Shown: positions 45,134-54,123 of the stretch, one piece after another
How the letters are laid out: each line of letters opens with the position of its first letter
Position numbering within the stretch: the stretch's first letter is position 1
Assembly (NCBI RefSeq): GCF_030376605.1
Contig: NZ_JARRAE010000017.1
Location: forward strand, 1-55,941
Length of the DNA: 55,941 nucleotides
Direction: 5' to 3'
Source of the DNA: Pseudochrobactrum sp. sp1633
GTDB taxonomy: Bacteria > Pseudomonadota > Alphaproteobacteria > Rhizobiales > Rhizobiaceae
The notes under the pieces: generated by a model
What the model was told of the DNA's origin: nothing
The model's database searches: none
Seen by the model: only the letters and a program-made list of their open reading frames with translations
Made by a program: the position numbers and the translations under genes

Positions 45134-46717
45134 TCAGCTATTCCAGTCCTGTCCTGCCCGTTTTTTATTACGGTGGAAGGATTTCTTATTCGCAGGCTTA
45201 CCGGTATTGGCCTGACCAGGTTTATGGCCTGCATTCTGGCTGCTACGGCCGGAATGATTGCGGTTTGAACGGGCGCGCTCTGATGATGCAGGCTTTGCTT
45301 CACCATGCTTCATTGGTGCGTCATCATTCAGTTCACGAACTTCGGAAAAACCACCAGAACGCTGCGGCGCTTTATCCATGCTCTTATACGGACGCGAGGT
45401 TTTACGCTTGCCAACCGCGCGCGGATCTGGCTTCGGCCATTCATGCTCGAAGGTTGGCTTTTCTGTGCGTTCCGGCAGCGGACCAAACTGCGCAGGCAGC
45501 TCTTTCTGTGTCAGCTTATTGCGGATAACGCGCTCAACAGCCTTGAGCTTCGCATGTTCTGTACCGCCGTCATAAAGCGTAATCGCCGCACCTGATGCGC
45601 CGTTACGGCCTGTGCGGCCGATACGGTGCACATAGCTTTCCGGCTCATCCGGCAGATCATAATTGATAACATGGCTGATACCCGGCACATCAATACCGCG
45701 TGCGGCAATATCGGTGGCAATCAGCACGCGAACCGAGCGATCTTTAAAGCCGTTCAGCGCACGCTGACGAGCATTCTGTGATTTGTTTCCGTGAATGGCA
45801 GCAACGGAATAACCGTCTTTTTCCAGATTGCGGGTCACCGCATCCGCACCATGTTTGGTACGGGTGAAAACGATAACAGTTTCAAGCTTCGGATTGGTCA
45901 AAAGGCTGGAAAGTGCCTTTTTCTTATCCTTGGTCGGAACAGTATAGACGATCTGGGTAATTTCAGCGGCAGTTGTACCCTGCGGAGATACTTCAACACG
46001 GACAGGACTGCGCAACAGGCCTTCGGCCAGTGATACAATTTCCTTAGGCATCGTCGCGGAGAACAAAGCAGTCTGTCGGTCAGCGCGTGTTGCCTTGGCA
46101 ATACGCTTCACATCATTGATGAAGCCCATGTCCAGCATGCGATCAGCTTCGTCCAGTACCAGCCATTTCGTGGCTGACAGGTCGATGCACTTGTCGCGCA
46201 CCAGATCAGTCAGACGACCCGGCGTTGCGACCAGAATGTCCACACCAGGCATCATCTTACGCACCTGAGAAGCGCGGGAAACACCACCCAGAACCAGACC
46301 GGTTGAGAGATGCGCACCCTTGGTAAGAACGCGGATTGTTTCTTCAATCTGCACTGCAAGTTCACGGGTTGGCGCGAGGATAAGCGCACGGCAGGTTTTA
46401 GGCAGACGCTTATCACCCAGAGCAAGAATTTGCTCCAGAATTGGCAGGGAAAACGCTGCGGTCTTGCCGGAGCCGGTCTGAGCAATGCCCAGAATGTCTT
46501 TACCTTGCAACTGCGCCGGCAGCGATTGCATCTGGATTGGCTTTGGCGATGTCATGCCAGCCGCATCCAGATTTTTCAGCAAAATACCGGTGATACCTAA
46601 AGCAGCGAAACCGGAAGCTTCGTCATTTTTTACGACATCAACAGCAGGTGCCTGCATTTCCGCAACAACGGACAGGCCATTTTCATTTTGATTTTTCAAA
46701 ACATAATCTTTCGGCAT
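45134..46717 (-). CDS. rhlE: DEAD-box RNA helicase, RhlE-type
   Basis: 527 residues. The RecA-like core has the Q motif (TSPKPIQMQSLPAQL), motif I AQTGSGKTAAF, Ia APTRELA, motif II VLDEADRMLDMGF, SAT, and HRIGRTGRNG (motif VI). The last ~150 residues (~380-527) are a basic, low-complexity tail rich in Lys, Arg, Asn and Gly (NRNHSGRSSQNAGHKPGQ), which binds RNA without sequence. It probably acts in ribosome assembly, RNA decay or cold growth. About 40 residues precede the Q motif. RhlE-type is inferred from the tail and core; other members are possible. Confidence 0.92.
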   Translation of the reverse strand: MPKDYVLKNQNENGLSVVAEMQAPAVDVVKNDEASGFAALGITGILLKNLDAAGMTSPKPIQMQSLPAQLQGKDILGIAQTGSGKTAAFSLPILEQILALGDKRLPKTCRALILAPTRELAVQIEETIRVLTKGAHLSTGLVLGGVSRASQVRKMMPGVDILVATPGRLTDLVRDKCIDLSATKWLVLDEADRMLDMGFINDVKRIAKATRADRQTALFSATMPKEIVSLAEGLLRSPVRVEVSPQGTTAAEITQIVYTVPTKDKKKALSSLLTNPKLETVIVFTRTKHGADAVTRNLEKDGYSVAAIHGNKSQNARQRALNGFKDRSVRVLIATDIAARGIDVPGISHVINYDLPDEPESYVHRIGRTGRNGASGAAITLYDGGTEHAKLKAVERVIRNKLTQKELPAQFGPLPERTEKPTFEHEWPKPDPRAVGKRKTSRPYKSMDKAPQRSGGFSEVRELNDDAPMKHGEAKPASSERARSNRNHSGRSSQNAGHKPGQANTGKPANKKSFHRNKKRAGQDWNS

Positions 46718-47009
46718 GCGTTGACGGCGGGAGAACCGATCATACGCATCATCAGATCACCACGCGCAAGCTGGTAATCAGGAAACAAATTTCAAACGAC
46801 GAAGCGCCGGAACAAGAAATGTTCTCACGCGACTTGCGCTGCCGTATCCGGCACAGAATGTCCGGATGATTTCACTCTCAGCCGTTAAAACTGAAAGAGA
46901 AAATTTAAGACGCAACGAAGTCCAGCATGGAAAGCCCTAATGCAAAATCTCGCATCAGACCCAAGCGCCTGAGCTGCATATGGGCGCTTTCGTTTCAAAA
47001 AGCAAATGA
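46718..47009. other. Intergenic stretch without a supported gene
   Basis: Holds the 5' region of the helicase gene and the end of the ilvA terminator region. Small open frames have no ribosome-binding site. No repeat or RNA gene was recognised. Confidence 0.55.
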
Positions 47010-47055
47010 AATAAACAACAGTGCCCTATGCTAAAACGCATAGGGCACTGTTTTA
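47010..47055 (-). terminator. Terminator of ilvA
   Basis: A perfect 15-base stem, AACAGTGCCCTATGC with GCATAGGGCACTGTT and loop TAAAAC, is followed on the minus strand by TGTTTATTTC. Confidence 0.85.
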
Positions 47056-47063
47056 AGTCTTCG

Positions 47064-48320
47064 TCAGATAATAAAATCAGCCAGAACCTGATTGTCGGTA
47101 ATATCCTGATAGGACCAACCCGCTTCTTTGAACTTCTTCTCCAGAACCGCAAAGTTTTTGGCATCTTTCGTTTCAATACCAATCAGCACAGAACCGAAAT
47201 TGCGGGCAGATTTCTTCAGATATTCGAAACGCGCAATGTCATCCTCCGGCCCCAGCAAATCGAGGAACATACGCAAAGCACCCGGGCGCTGCGGGAAGCG
47301 GAAGACAAAATATTTCTTCAAACCCTCATATCGCAGCGCGCGCTCTTTCACATCCGGCAGACGCTCAAAATCAAAATTGCCGCCGGACACCACAAGAACA
47401 ATGGTTTTGCCCTTGAGTTCGCTCTTTTTGAAATCCTTGAGCGCATCAATCGCCAGTGCACCGGCAGGCTCCAGCACAACGCCCTCAATGTTGAGCATTT
47501 CCGTCATTGTACCGCAAAGCCGGTTTTCCGGCACATTGATAACGGATGATGCCGGATAGGCTTTGAGAACCTTGAAATTCTCTGCACCCAGCTCGCCAAC
47601 CGCCGCGCCATCAACGAAATTATCAACGGTCTGCAGTTTGATGCGTTTACCTGCTTCAAGGCTGAGTTTGAGGCTCGGTGCGCCTTGCGGCTCAACAAAA
47701 CGAAACTCTGTCGGCCAGCCCAGTGCTTTCACATAAAGCGTAACACCGGCAGAAAGACCGCCGCCGCCAACCGGCAGCATCATCAGATCCGGCACTTTAC
47801 CTTCCGGCAATTGCTCTGCAATTTCCTGCGCAACCGATGCCTGACCGGTAATAATACCCATCGCATCGAAAGGCGGCACCATCAACCCGCCCTCAAGCTT
47901 AGCATAGTCCTGAGACGCAGCGTAACACTGGTCAAAAATATCGCCCACGAGACGAATTTCAATAAACTCAGCGCCAAAAGCGCGTGTCTTGTCGATTTTC
48001 TGCTGTGGTGTTGTCACCGGCATAAAAACCACGCCTTTGCGGCCGAAATGGCGACACACATAGGCAAAGCCCTGCGCATGATTGCCCGCAGAGGCGCAGA
48101 CGAAAACAGTCTTTTCATCCGCTTTTTTAATCGCTGCGGAAATGAAGTTGAATGCACCACGGATTTTATAGGATCGAACCGGCGTCAGGTCTTCACGCTT
48201 TAACCAGATATCAGCACCATATTTACGCGACAGATAATCATTGCGCTGCAACGGTGTTTCACCGAACAAGGCACGCATCTGCTGCGTGGCCTGTGCAACG
48301 GATTTTATAAAATCACTCAT
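47064..48320 (-). CDS. ilvA: Threonine ammonia-lyase, biosynthetic IlvA with one ACT-like domain
   Basis: 418 residues. The PLP lysine is in LTPVRSYKIRGAFN (about 46-59), with the phosphate loop in PVGGGGLSAGV near 190. The C-terminal ACT-like domain (~330-418) senses isoleucine. It makes 2-oxobutanoate from threonine, the first step of isoleucine synthesis. Like the Bacillus enzyme it has a single ACT-like domain, shorter than the E. coli form. The ATG overlaps the stop of the adenine deaminase gene by four bases, so the two are co-translated. A strong terminator follows. Confidence 0.93.
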   Translation of the reverse strand: MSDFIKSVAQATQQMRALFGETPLQRNDYLSRKYGADIWLKREDLTPVRSYKIRGAFNFISAAIKKADEKTVFVCASAGNHAQGFAYVCRHFGRKGVVFMPVTTPQQKIDKTRAFGAEFIEIRLVGDIFDQCYAASQDYAKLEGGLMVPPFDAMGIITGQASVAQEIAEQLPEGKVPDLMMLPVGGGGLSAGVTLYVKALGWPTEFRFVEPQGAPSLKLSLEAGKRIKLQTVDNFVDGAAVGELGAENFKVLKAYPASSVINVPENRLCGTMTEMLNIEGVVLEPAGALAIDALKDFKKSELKGKTIVLVVSGGNFDFERLPDVKERALRYEGLKKYFVFRFPQRPGALRMFLDLLGPEDDIARFEYLKKSARNFGSVLIGIETKDAKNFAVLEKKFKEAGWSYQDITDNQVLADFII

Positions 48321-50149
48321 AGGAACAAATCAACTTTCTCGAATGTACGCACATCTATCAGTCCGATATCGGAAATACGCAGTTCCGGTATCACCACAAG
48401 CGCCAGCAGCGAATGCTGCATATAGGCATTATTCAGTGTACAGCCCATCGCCGCCATTGCTTTGACCAGCTTGTCAGCTTTGGCCGCAACAATCTCGGCA
48501 CGCTCGTCAGACATCAGACCGGCAATCGGCATTTCCACGCAAGCCAGTTCCCTGCCCTTGGAATAAAGCACCACGCCGCCGCCAATTTCGCCCAGACGAT
48601 TAACGGCTTTCGCCATGTCATCCTTATTGGTGCCGACGGCAATAATATGATGACTGTCATGGGCAACAGTCGAGGCCAGAGCGCAATCCAGCGTATAGCC
48701 AAAACCGGACACGAAAGCATTGGTGATCGTTCCTGAACCGCGGTGGCGCTCCACCAGAGCAATCTGGCAGACATCATTACGACGATCCATCTGTACAATA
48801 CCGTCGCTCACGACAAGCTCGGCTTCAAGGGCACGTGTCGGCGCCTGATTTTCGATCACACCGATAACGCGTGCCGTTACATTTTTTGTTGGTTTTGGCG
48901 GTTTAATATCAAAGTCTTGTGCGGAGAACTTACGACCAAGCTTTACCGTATTCTTAGCATTCGCCGGATATTCATAAGGCGCGATATCTGCAACCAGTTT
49001 ACCCTGCTCAGCCAGCAATACGCCGCGTCCGTAAACACGCTCAATCGTCAGTGCAGATAAGTCAGATACAATCAGGAAATCTGCACGACGACCCGGTGTA
49101 ATAGAGCCAATTTCACGCTCCAGCCGGAAATGCTGAGCAGTATTGATAGTCGCCATCTGGATCGCAGTGACAGGTTTCAAACCTTGCGCAATTGCATGGC
49201 GCACAACGCGATCCATATGCCCTTCATGCACCAAAGTGCCGGAATGGCTATCATCGGTGCAGAGCACGAAATTACGGGAATCCAGCCCCTGCTCGGTAAT
49301 CGCCTTGACCTGTGACGCCACATCAAACCATGCTGAGCCCAGACGCAGCATAGCACGCATACCTTGGCGCACGCGGGCAATCGCATCTTCTGCACGCGTA
49401 CCTTCGTGGTCATCTTCAGGGCCACCGGCCACATAGCCGTGGAAAGCACGACCAAGATCAGGTGATGCATAATGCCCGCCAACAGTCTTACCCGCATTCA
49501 TCGTTGCATCAATCACGCCGCGCATGATCGGGTCATTATTGGCAACGCCTGGGAAATTCATCACTTCGCCAAGGCCGACAATATTCGGCCAGCTCATGGC
49601 TTCCAGCACTTCTGCCGCACCGATTTCCGCGCCGCCATTTTCCAAACCGGGTGCAGAAGGCACGCAGCTCGGCATCTGCACATAGACATTGACCGGCATG
49701 GCCATTGCCTCATCATGCATCAGCCGCACGCCTTCAAGCCCTAACACATTGGCGATTTCATGCGGATCAATAAACATGGAAGTGGTGCCATGCGGAACAA
49801 CAGCACGGGTAAATTCGGTAACTGTCACCATGCCGCTTTCAACATGCATATGCGCATCACACAGGCCGGGCACCAGATAGCGCCCTTCCGCATCCACCAC
49901 CTTGGTGGTCGCGCCGATACAATGCGTTGCATTGTGCCCGACATAGGCAAAGCGGCCTTCTACGATCGCAATATCAATACCGGCCACAATCTCACCGGAA
50001 TAAACACTGACCAGCCGGCCGTTGCGCACCACCAGATCGGCCGGTTTACGCCCCATAGCGACATCAACCAGAACAGGCGCAGATGCAGCCCATGATTTGA
50101 TTTCAGTTTTTGATTTTTTAAGGTCAGATGATGACAAGGCGGCCTCCAT
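48317..50149 (-). CDS. ade: Adenine deaminase
   Basis: 610 residues, amidohydrolase superfamily. The metal site is DAHMHVESGMVT (about 99-110), followed by PHGTTSMFIDPHEIANVLG, and CTDDSHSGTLVHEGHMD near 300 has the second histidines and Asp. The C-terminal domain (~430-610) completes the family architecture. It converts adenine to hypoxanthine in purine salvage. ATG 50149 is used, since the longer frame begins with a TTG; no strong site is present. A short CCGGATATATCCGG palindrome sits just upstream. ilvA follows with a four-base overlap. Confidence 0.92.
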   Translation of the reverse strand: MEAALSSSDLKKSKTEIKSWAASAPVLVDVAMGRKPADLVVRNGRLVSVYSGEIVAGIDIAIVEGRFAYVGHNATHCIGATTKVVDAEGRYLVPGLCDAHMHVESGMVTVTEFTRAVVPHGTTSMFIDPHEIANVLGLEGVRLMHDEAMAMPVNVYVQMPSCVPSAPGLENGGAEIGAAEVLEAMSWPNIVGLGEVMNFPGVANNDPIMRGVIDATMNAGKTVGGHYASPDLGRAFHGYVAGGPEDDHEGTRAEDAIARVRQGMRAMLRLGSAWFDVASQVKAITEQGLDSRNFVLCTDDSHSGTLVHEGHMDRVVRHAIAQGLKPVTAIQMATINTAQHFRLEREIGSITPGRRADFLIVSDLSALTIERVYGRGVLLAEQGKLVADIAPYEYPANAKNTVKLGRKFSAQDFDIKPPKPTKNVTARVIGVIENQAPTRALEAELVVSDGIVQMDRRNDVCQIALVERHRGSGTITNAFVSGFGYTLDCALASTVAHDSHHIIAVGTNKDDMAKAVNRLGEIGGGVVLYSKGRELACVEMPIAGLMSDERAEIVAAKADKLVKAMAAMGCTLNNAYMQHSLLALVVIPELRISDIGLIDVRTFEKVDLFL

Positions 50150-50156
50150 GACATGA

Positions 50157-50170
50157 CCGGATATATCCGG
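50157..50170. promoter_or_regulatory. Palindrome upstream of ade
   Basis: CCGGATATATCCGG is a perfect 14-base palindrome centred about 15 bases before the ATG, in a position to affect translation or bind a regulator. Role unknown. Confidence 0.35.
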
Positions 50171-50374
50171 CGCAGGCAAAAACCAGTTTTGCCAAGTTTG
50201 ACTGTAAATTACCAGTTTGTTTTGTTGTTTTATGCAATTATCTCACGAGATTACACAGCAAAGCCGCGGCTTTATCAGCATGCAATAATTATTATAACAG
50301 TGACTATATAATACTTTACAGCAAAAGCATATTTGTGGCAGCTTCTGGATAATTCAAATCGGGAGCGGAACAAT

Positions 50375-51076
50375 ATGGTCGAAAAAGTAGCAATCATTAC
50401 AGCCGGTGGTTCAGGCATGGGCGCAGCTGCAGCACGCAAGCTGGCAGACAACGGCTACAAGATTGCGGTTTTGTCTTCATCAGGCAAAGGTGAAGCACTG
50501 GCCAGCACCTATGACGGTATTGGCGTAACCGGCAGCAACCAGTCCAATGATGATCTGAAAAAGCTTATCGACAGTGCACATCAGAAATGGGGCCGCATTG
50601 ATGTACTAGTCAATAGTGCCGGTCACGGCCCGCGCGGAAGCCTGCTGGATTTTTCTGATGAGGATTGGCATCGTGGCATGGATGTTTATCTCATGAATGT
50701 GGTGCGCGCAGTGCGTCTTGTGGCGCCGATTATGCAGTCGCAGAAAAGCGGCTCGATCATCAATATCTCGACTTTTGCAGCCTTTGAACCGGATCCGGCC
50801 TTCCCTGTATCCAGCGTATTCCGCGCTGGCCTCGCCTCCTACACCAAGTTGTTTGCAGACAAATATGCTGCTGACAATATTCGTATGAATAATATTCTGC
50901 CGGGCTTTATCGACAGCCTGCCGGAAAAGCAGGAATTCAAAGACCGCATTCCGATGCAGCGTTACGGCACTGAGAAAGAAATCGCAGAAACCATCGCGTT
51001 TCTGGCTTCAGATGGCGCAGGTTATATTACCGGCCAGAATATCCGCGTTGACGGTGGCATCACCCGTTCCGTCTGA
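50375..51076 (+). CDS. SDR-fold protein with an altered catalytic triad
   Basis: 233 residues. The Rossmann fold is clear: cofactor loop TAGGSGMG at 9-16, NSAG at 80-83, conserved Asn108 and a C-terminal GAGYITGQNIRVDGG. The catalytic Ser, Tyr and Lys of classical SDRs (Ser138, Tyr151, Lys155 in FabG) align with Thr133, Ser146 and Arg150. I read this from the stretch INISTFAAFEPDPAFPVSSV and the residues after it. I recall that rhizobia have relatives with the same change, so it may be a conserved divergent clade rather than a dead enzyme. GGGAGCGGA precedes ATG 50375; the frame opens 14 codons earlier. A hairpin follows. Confidence 0.85.
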   Translation: MVEKVAIITAGGSGMGAAAARKLADNGYKIAVLSSSGKGEALASTYDGIGVTGSNQSNDDLKKLIDSAHQKWGRIDVLVNSAGHGPRGSLLDFSDEDWHRGMDVYLMNVVRAVRLVAPIMQSQKSGSIINISTFAAFEPDPAFPVSSVFRAGLASYTKLFADKYAADNIRMNNILPGFIDSLPEKQEFKDRIPMQRYGTEKEIAETIAFLASDGAGYITGQNIRVDGGITRSV

Positions 51077-51096
51077 TTTTAAGACGCACTCATAGT

Positions 51097-51127
51097 GACT
51101 ACCAACCGGTAAAGCCGGTTGGTAGTC
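51097..51127 (+). terminator. Hairpin after the SDR gene
   Basis: A 13-base perfect stem, GACTACCAACCGG with CCGGTTGGTAGTC. The following ATTTAACT is not a strong T-run, so termination is probable but not certain. Confidence 0.55.
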
Positions 51128-51282
51128 ATTTAACTAACGTGCTAAATTACTGATTTCAATCAATATTGATTTTTACAGAATGCCGATTTGATAGTAATTT
51201 TTCAGCTATTTTTTCGCTGAACGCACAAACTGCGCCTTGACTTCCGCAGCCAAATCACAGATCAAAAGATTACGCATGTCGA

Positions 51283-51305
51283 GGAAAAGTGGATACCGCT
51301 TTTCC
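51283..51305. repeat. Short palindromic element
   Basis: GGAAAAGTGG-ATA-CCGCTTTTCC, with one G-U pair; it resembles the inner part of the elements at 43729 and 33738. It lies before the tRNA gene. Confidence 0.4.
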
Positions 51306-51353
51306 GTTTAGAGACAAGCGCAAAAGAATTAGATGCATAGTACATCTTGCTCT

Positions 51354-51439
51354 GCGGACGTGGAGAAATCGGTAAACTCAGCAGACTTAAAATCTGCCGC
51401 TCTTAGAGCTTGCGGGTTCAAGTCCCGCCGTCCGCACCA
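51354..51439 (+). tRNA. tRNA-Leu (anticodon UAA)
   Basis: 86 bases with CCA encoded. The acceptor stem GCGGACG pairs with CGTCCGC, and the anticodon stem GCAGA/TCTGC holds loop CTTAAAA, so the anticodon is UAA, reading UUA. A long variable arm (class II) contains CGCTCTTAGAGCTTG, and GGTTCAAGTCC forms the T arm. No attachment-site duplication or integrase was seen next to it. Confidence 0.93.
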
Positions 51440-51636
51440 CCTATTCATCAGTTCAATACACTGACCTTCAGCTGTGACAAAGCCGGATATTGAAACAGTA
51501 TATCCCGTTTGCGTAGCGCTTATTTAATTATTCACGACCTCATTAAATAAATAGAATTGTAAATAGTTATTGCTATATGCAAAATACTTCATCTGTGATG
51601 GATTATAATTACAAATTCAAAAAATGAGATCGCCGT

Positions 51637-52923
51637 ATGATACGTATTTTGTTTCTTTTTCTGGGTCGTGAAATCATCCAGAGACATTGGAAAACACTTT
51701 TTGTCATCGGCATTCTTTGGTTTCTTGTCGGCATAGCAATTTTTGTCGATGCTCTGGACGGTAAAACCCTGATACATCCGCATGCTTTCGGCTATTTCCT
51801 TCTGCCCGAAGCTTTAGTCAGCCTGCTTGCAGCCGCAGGCAGTGAAGGTACAGCCAGACGAATGCGAATTGTGCAAGGTGTTGCTCTATTCGCGGTCGCC
51901 CTGCTCATTTTCACCTCCAGTGCAGCCAGTAATTTTTTCCTCGCTCTCGTTTTTGGTCTTTGCTTCCTCGTGGACGGTGGCATGCGCATAGCCAGTGCCT
52001 GGGTGGTTCGCTATCCGCGCTGGAAAGTCGGCATGGCTGGCGGTATTTTCGAATTGTTACTGGCGGTTGCAACGCTGCAACCCTGGCCGACATGGTATGC
52101 AGGCACCGTCGCTGCAAATGTCGGCGCGGTGATCGTTCTGACCAGTCTGGGCATCATCCACATCGCGCTGCGCATTCATAAGCTTGAAGCAGGCGCTCCC
52201 ATTTCGCGCCTTTTCGGCCGGAGTAATTTTCTGTCAGCGATCACCACGCATAAAGACAATGAAAACCCAAAAAAGCGTGGCGAATTGATCGTTCATGTAT
52301 GGACACCCACAGGCACCGCCATGACGCCGCTACGTCAGCGCGCCATCAGTCGCTATATTGCTGCAATTGATGCAAATGGTGTCATTTCAACCGGCCATGC
52401 CGCGCTGGAACTCAAACCCGATATATATATCAGCCACTACCCTGCTGTTGAAATTGATCGCTCACCCAATGAGTTCAGCCGTACGCTGCGTGCAACCGCT
52501 GATAATAATATTCAGGGACGATTTCTCCCTAATTATAAATTCGAAGCCGAAGACTGGTGCGACTCCACCGTACAGGTCACCATCAAAAACATTGATGAAG
52601 ACAAGCTACATGCTTTCTGGAACACCTATAAAGCCGATAACACCTATAATTTGACGAACCGCAACTGCTCAAGCGCAGTGGCTGATGCGCTGGATGCCGC
52701 ACTGGAAGGTGTTTATCGTCATAAACGCTGGCCGGTATTCTCAGCATTCCGTGCCATTATTTATCCGGAGCTTTGGGCTGCAAGCCTGATGCGAAAACGT
52801 GCAGAAACGATGGCGTGGACACCGGGGCTTGTGCTTGACTATGCGCGTGCATTGAGTGCGATCGTTGACCCCAAGCCCGGCTTTTGGCTGCCTAAGCGGT
52901 TTCTGCGTACAAGCGCCGAATAA
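51637..52923 (+). CDS. Membrane protein: HdeD-like N-terminal domain fused to a permuted papain-like domain
   Basis: 428 residues. The first ~190 form six or so hydrophobic helices in the DUF308/HdeD pattern. After a short basic linker, residues ~220-370 form a soluble domain with GHAALEL (His254) and, 90 residues later, NRNCSSAVADAL (Cys344). That order and spacing is the sign of a circularly permuted papain fold (LRAT/YiiX/NlpC-P60-like), in which His precedes Cys. Topology would place the domain in the cytoplasm if six helices are crossed. It may be a protease, acyltransferase or amidase at the inner membrane. I do not recognise a named protein. Gene starts 197 bases after the tRNA. Confidence 0.7.
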   Translation: MIRILFLFLGREIIQRHWKTLFVIGILWFLVGIAIFVDALDGKTLIHPHAFGYFLLPEALVSLLAAAGSEGTARRMRIVQGVALFAVALLIFTSSAASNFFLALVFGLCFLVDGGMRIASAWVVRYPRWKVGMAGGIFELLLAVATLQPWPTWYAGTVAANVGAVIVLTSLGIIHIALRIHKLEAGAPISRLFGRSNFLSAITTHKDNENPKKRGELIVHVWTPTGTAMTPLRQRAISRYIAAIDANGVISTGHAALELKPDIYISHYPAVEIDRSPNEFSRTLRATADNNIQGRFLPNYKFEAEDWCDSTVQVTIKNIDEDKLHAFWNTYKADNTYNLTNRNCSSAVADALDAALEGVYRHKRWPVFSAFRAIIYPELWAASLMRKRAETMAWTPGLVLDYARALSAIVDPKPGFWLPKRFLRTSAE

Positions 52924-53155
52924 GCGACCCCGTTCAACGTGAAAACAGCATGGAACAGCTAAGGGACATGGCAGCGTCATGCCAGAATCCGTATGCCGGT
53001 CATGGGTTTCAGCAGCCGCATCTTCCTGAGTTTTTATAATTTCGCTATATTGCAACTCTAAGGCCTGTCTGGAAGCATAATCTGCTGGCAGGTCATCACC
53101 TTTGGATTTCGATAAAGTCAAAAACTGAACCCACAGAGTATCCGGGAGCTCTTAA

Positions 53156-53548
53156 ATGGACAGTTTCACAGGTGGTTGCCTTTGCGGCAGCGTGCGATTT
53201 AAGGCAACAGGAAAACCATATAGGGTAGGCATTTGTCATTGCCTTGATTGCCGGAAACATCATGGCGCACTTTTCCACGCCTCAGCAATATTCCCTCAGA
53301 ATGCCGTGACAATCAGTGGTGAAACCCACAGCTATGCCGGACGGCATTTTTGTCCGGCTTGCGGCTCGCCGGTCTTCGGACACTCCGCAGATGAAATTGA
53401 AATCAATCTGGGATCTCTGGATGAACCAAACCGGTTCGTTCCTACTTACGAGCTATGGACAGTCCGTCGTGAGGCATGGCTACCGCCATTTCCGCTTCAA
53501 AACAAATATGAACACAACCGTGAATCGACGGGTCGTTTTGAGGATTGA
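53156..53548 (+). CDS. GFA-family protein
   Basis: 130 residues with the zinc-binding pattern GGCLCGSVRFKATG near residue 6, HCLDCRKHHGALF near 28 and HFCPACGSPVFG near 64. This is a second family member distinct from that at 8442 (different loops and a shorter C-terminus). Substrate unknown. It is the first of several small stress-type genes and lies 232 bases after the membrane protein. The ribosome-binding site is GGGAG, nine bases upstream. Confidence 0.9.
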   Translation: MDSFTGGCLCGSVRFKATGKPYRVGICHCLDCRKHHGALFHASAIFPQNAVTISGETHSYAGRHFCPACGSPVFGHSADEIEINLGSLDEPNRFVPTYELWTVRREAWLPPFPLQNKYEHNRESTGRFED

Positions 53549-53654
53549 ACAAGCCAGTCTGAGCACGCCTCGCCTGATTTTATATGTAAATATCTGAGGC
53601 CGGACAGCCCGAACGTGCTATATTGGTACATGCCGCATATTCACGGAGGTCACT

Positions 53655-54101
53655 ATGTTAATACATGACATGCCCCGTTCGGAAGTTGATGAAATGCTAC
53701 GCCATGTAGGTATCGGCTATCTGGCATGTTCGGTTCAGGACAAGCCATATGTTGTTCCGCTCAGATTTATTCACAGTAACGGATATCTCTATTCATTGAC
53801 CTCTGAGGGCAAGAAAATGGAGCTCATGAGAGCAAACCGCAATGTGTGCGTGAGCTTTTCAGATGTGCATGGCGCCAACAACTGGCGTTGTCTGGTTATT
53901 TCCGGCCACTATGAGGAAATACCCAAATCCCTCAGCAAAGACAGCCTTTACTATGAGGCCCACGAGCTATTGGCATCCGCTGCGAACTGGTGGGAGCCTG
54001 CTTACGTCAAAACCATTCTGAGAGGTGAAGAGCGGCCATTAGAACCTCTGTATTTCAGAATATCGGTTCTCGAAACGACCGGCCATCAAGCGCAGCCATA
54101 A
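53655..54101 (+). CDS. FMN-binding pyridoxamine-phosphate-oxidase-family protein
   Basis: 148 residues, split-barrel flavin-binding fold: MPRSEVDEMLRHVGIGYLACSVQDKPYVVPLRF at the N-terminus and LYSLTSEGKKMELMRANRNVCVSFSD near 46. The NimA-like branch of this family includes 5-nitroimidazole reductases, a similarity by fold only. A good site (GGAGG) precedes the ATG. It converges on the PACE-type gene with a 22-base gap. Confidence 0.87.
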   Translation: MLIHDMPRSEVDEMLRHVGIGYLACSVQDKPYVVPLRFIHSNGYLYSLTSEGKKMELMRANRNVCVSFSDVHGANNWRCLVISGHYEEIPKSLSKDSLYYEAHELLASAANWWEPAYVKTILRGEERPLEPLYFRISVLETTGHQAQP

Positions 54102-54123
54102 AGCATAGCAGTGCGACACCCGT

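Noticed and set aside
51354-51439. tRNA as an attachment site of an integrated element
   Set aside because: No integrase and no copy of the tRNA 3' end was found in the rest of the window.
52741-53121. 126-residue minus-strand frame between the membrane protein and GFA genes
   Set aside because: It is mostly antisense to the membrane protein C-terminus and has no recognisable fold.
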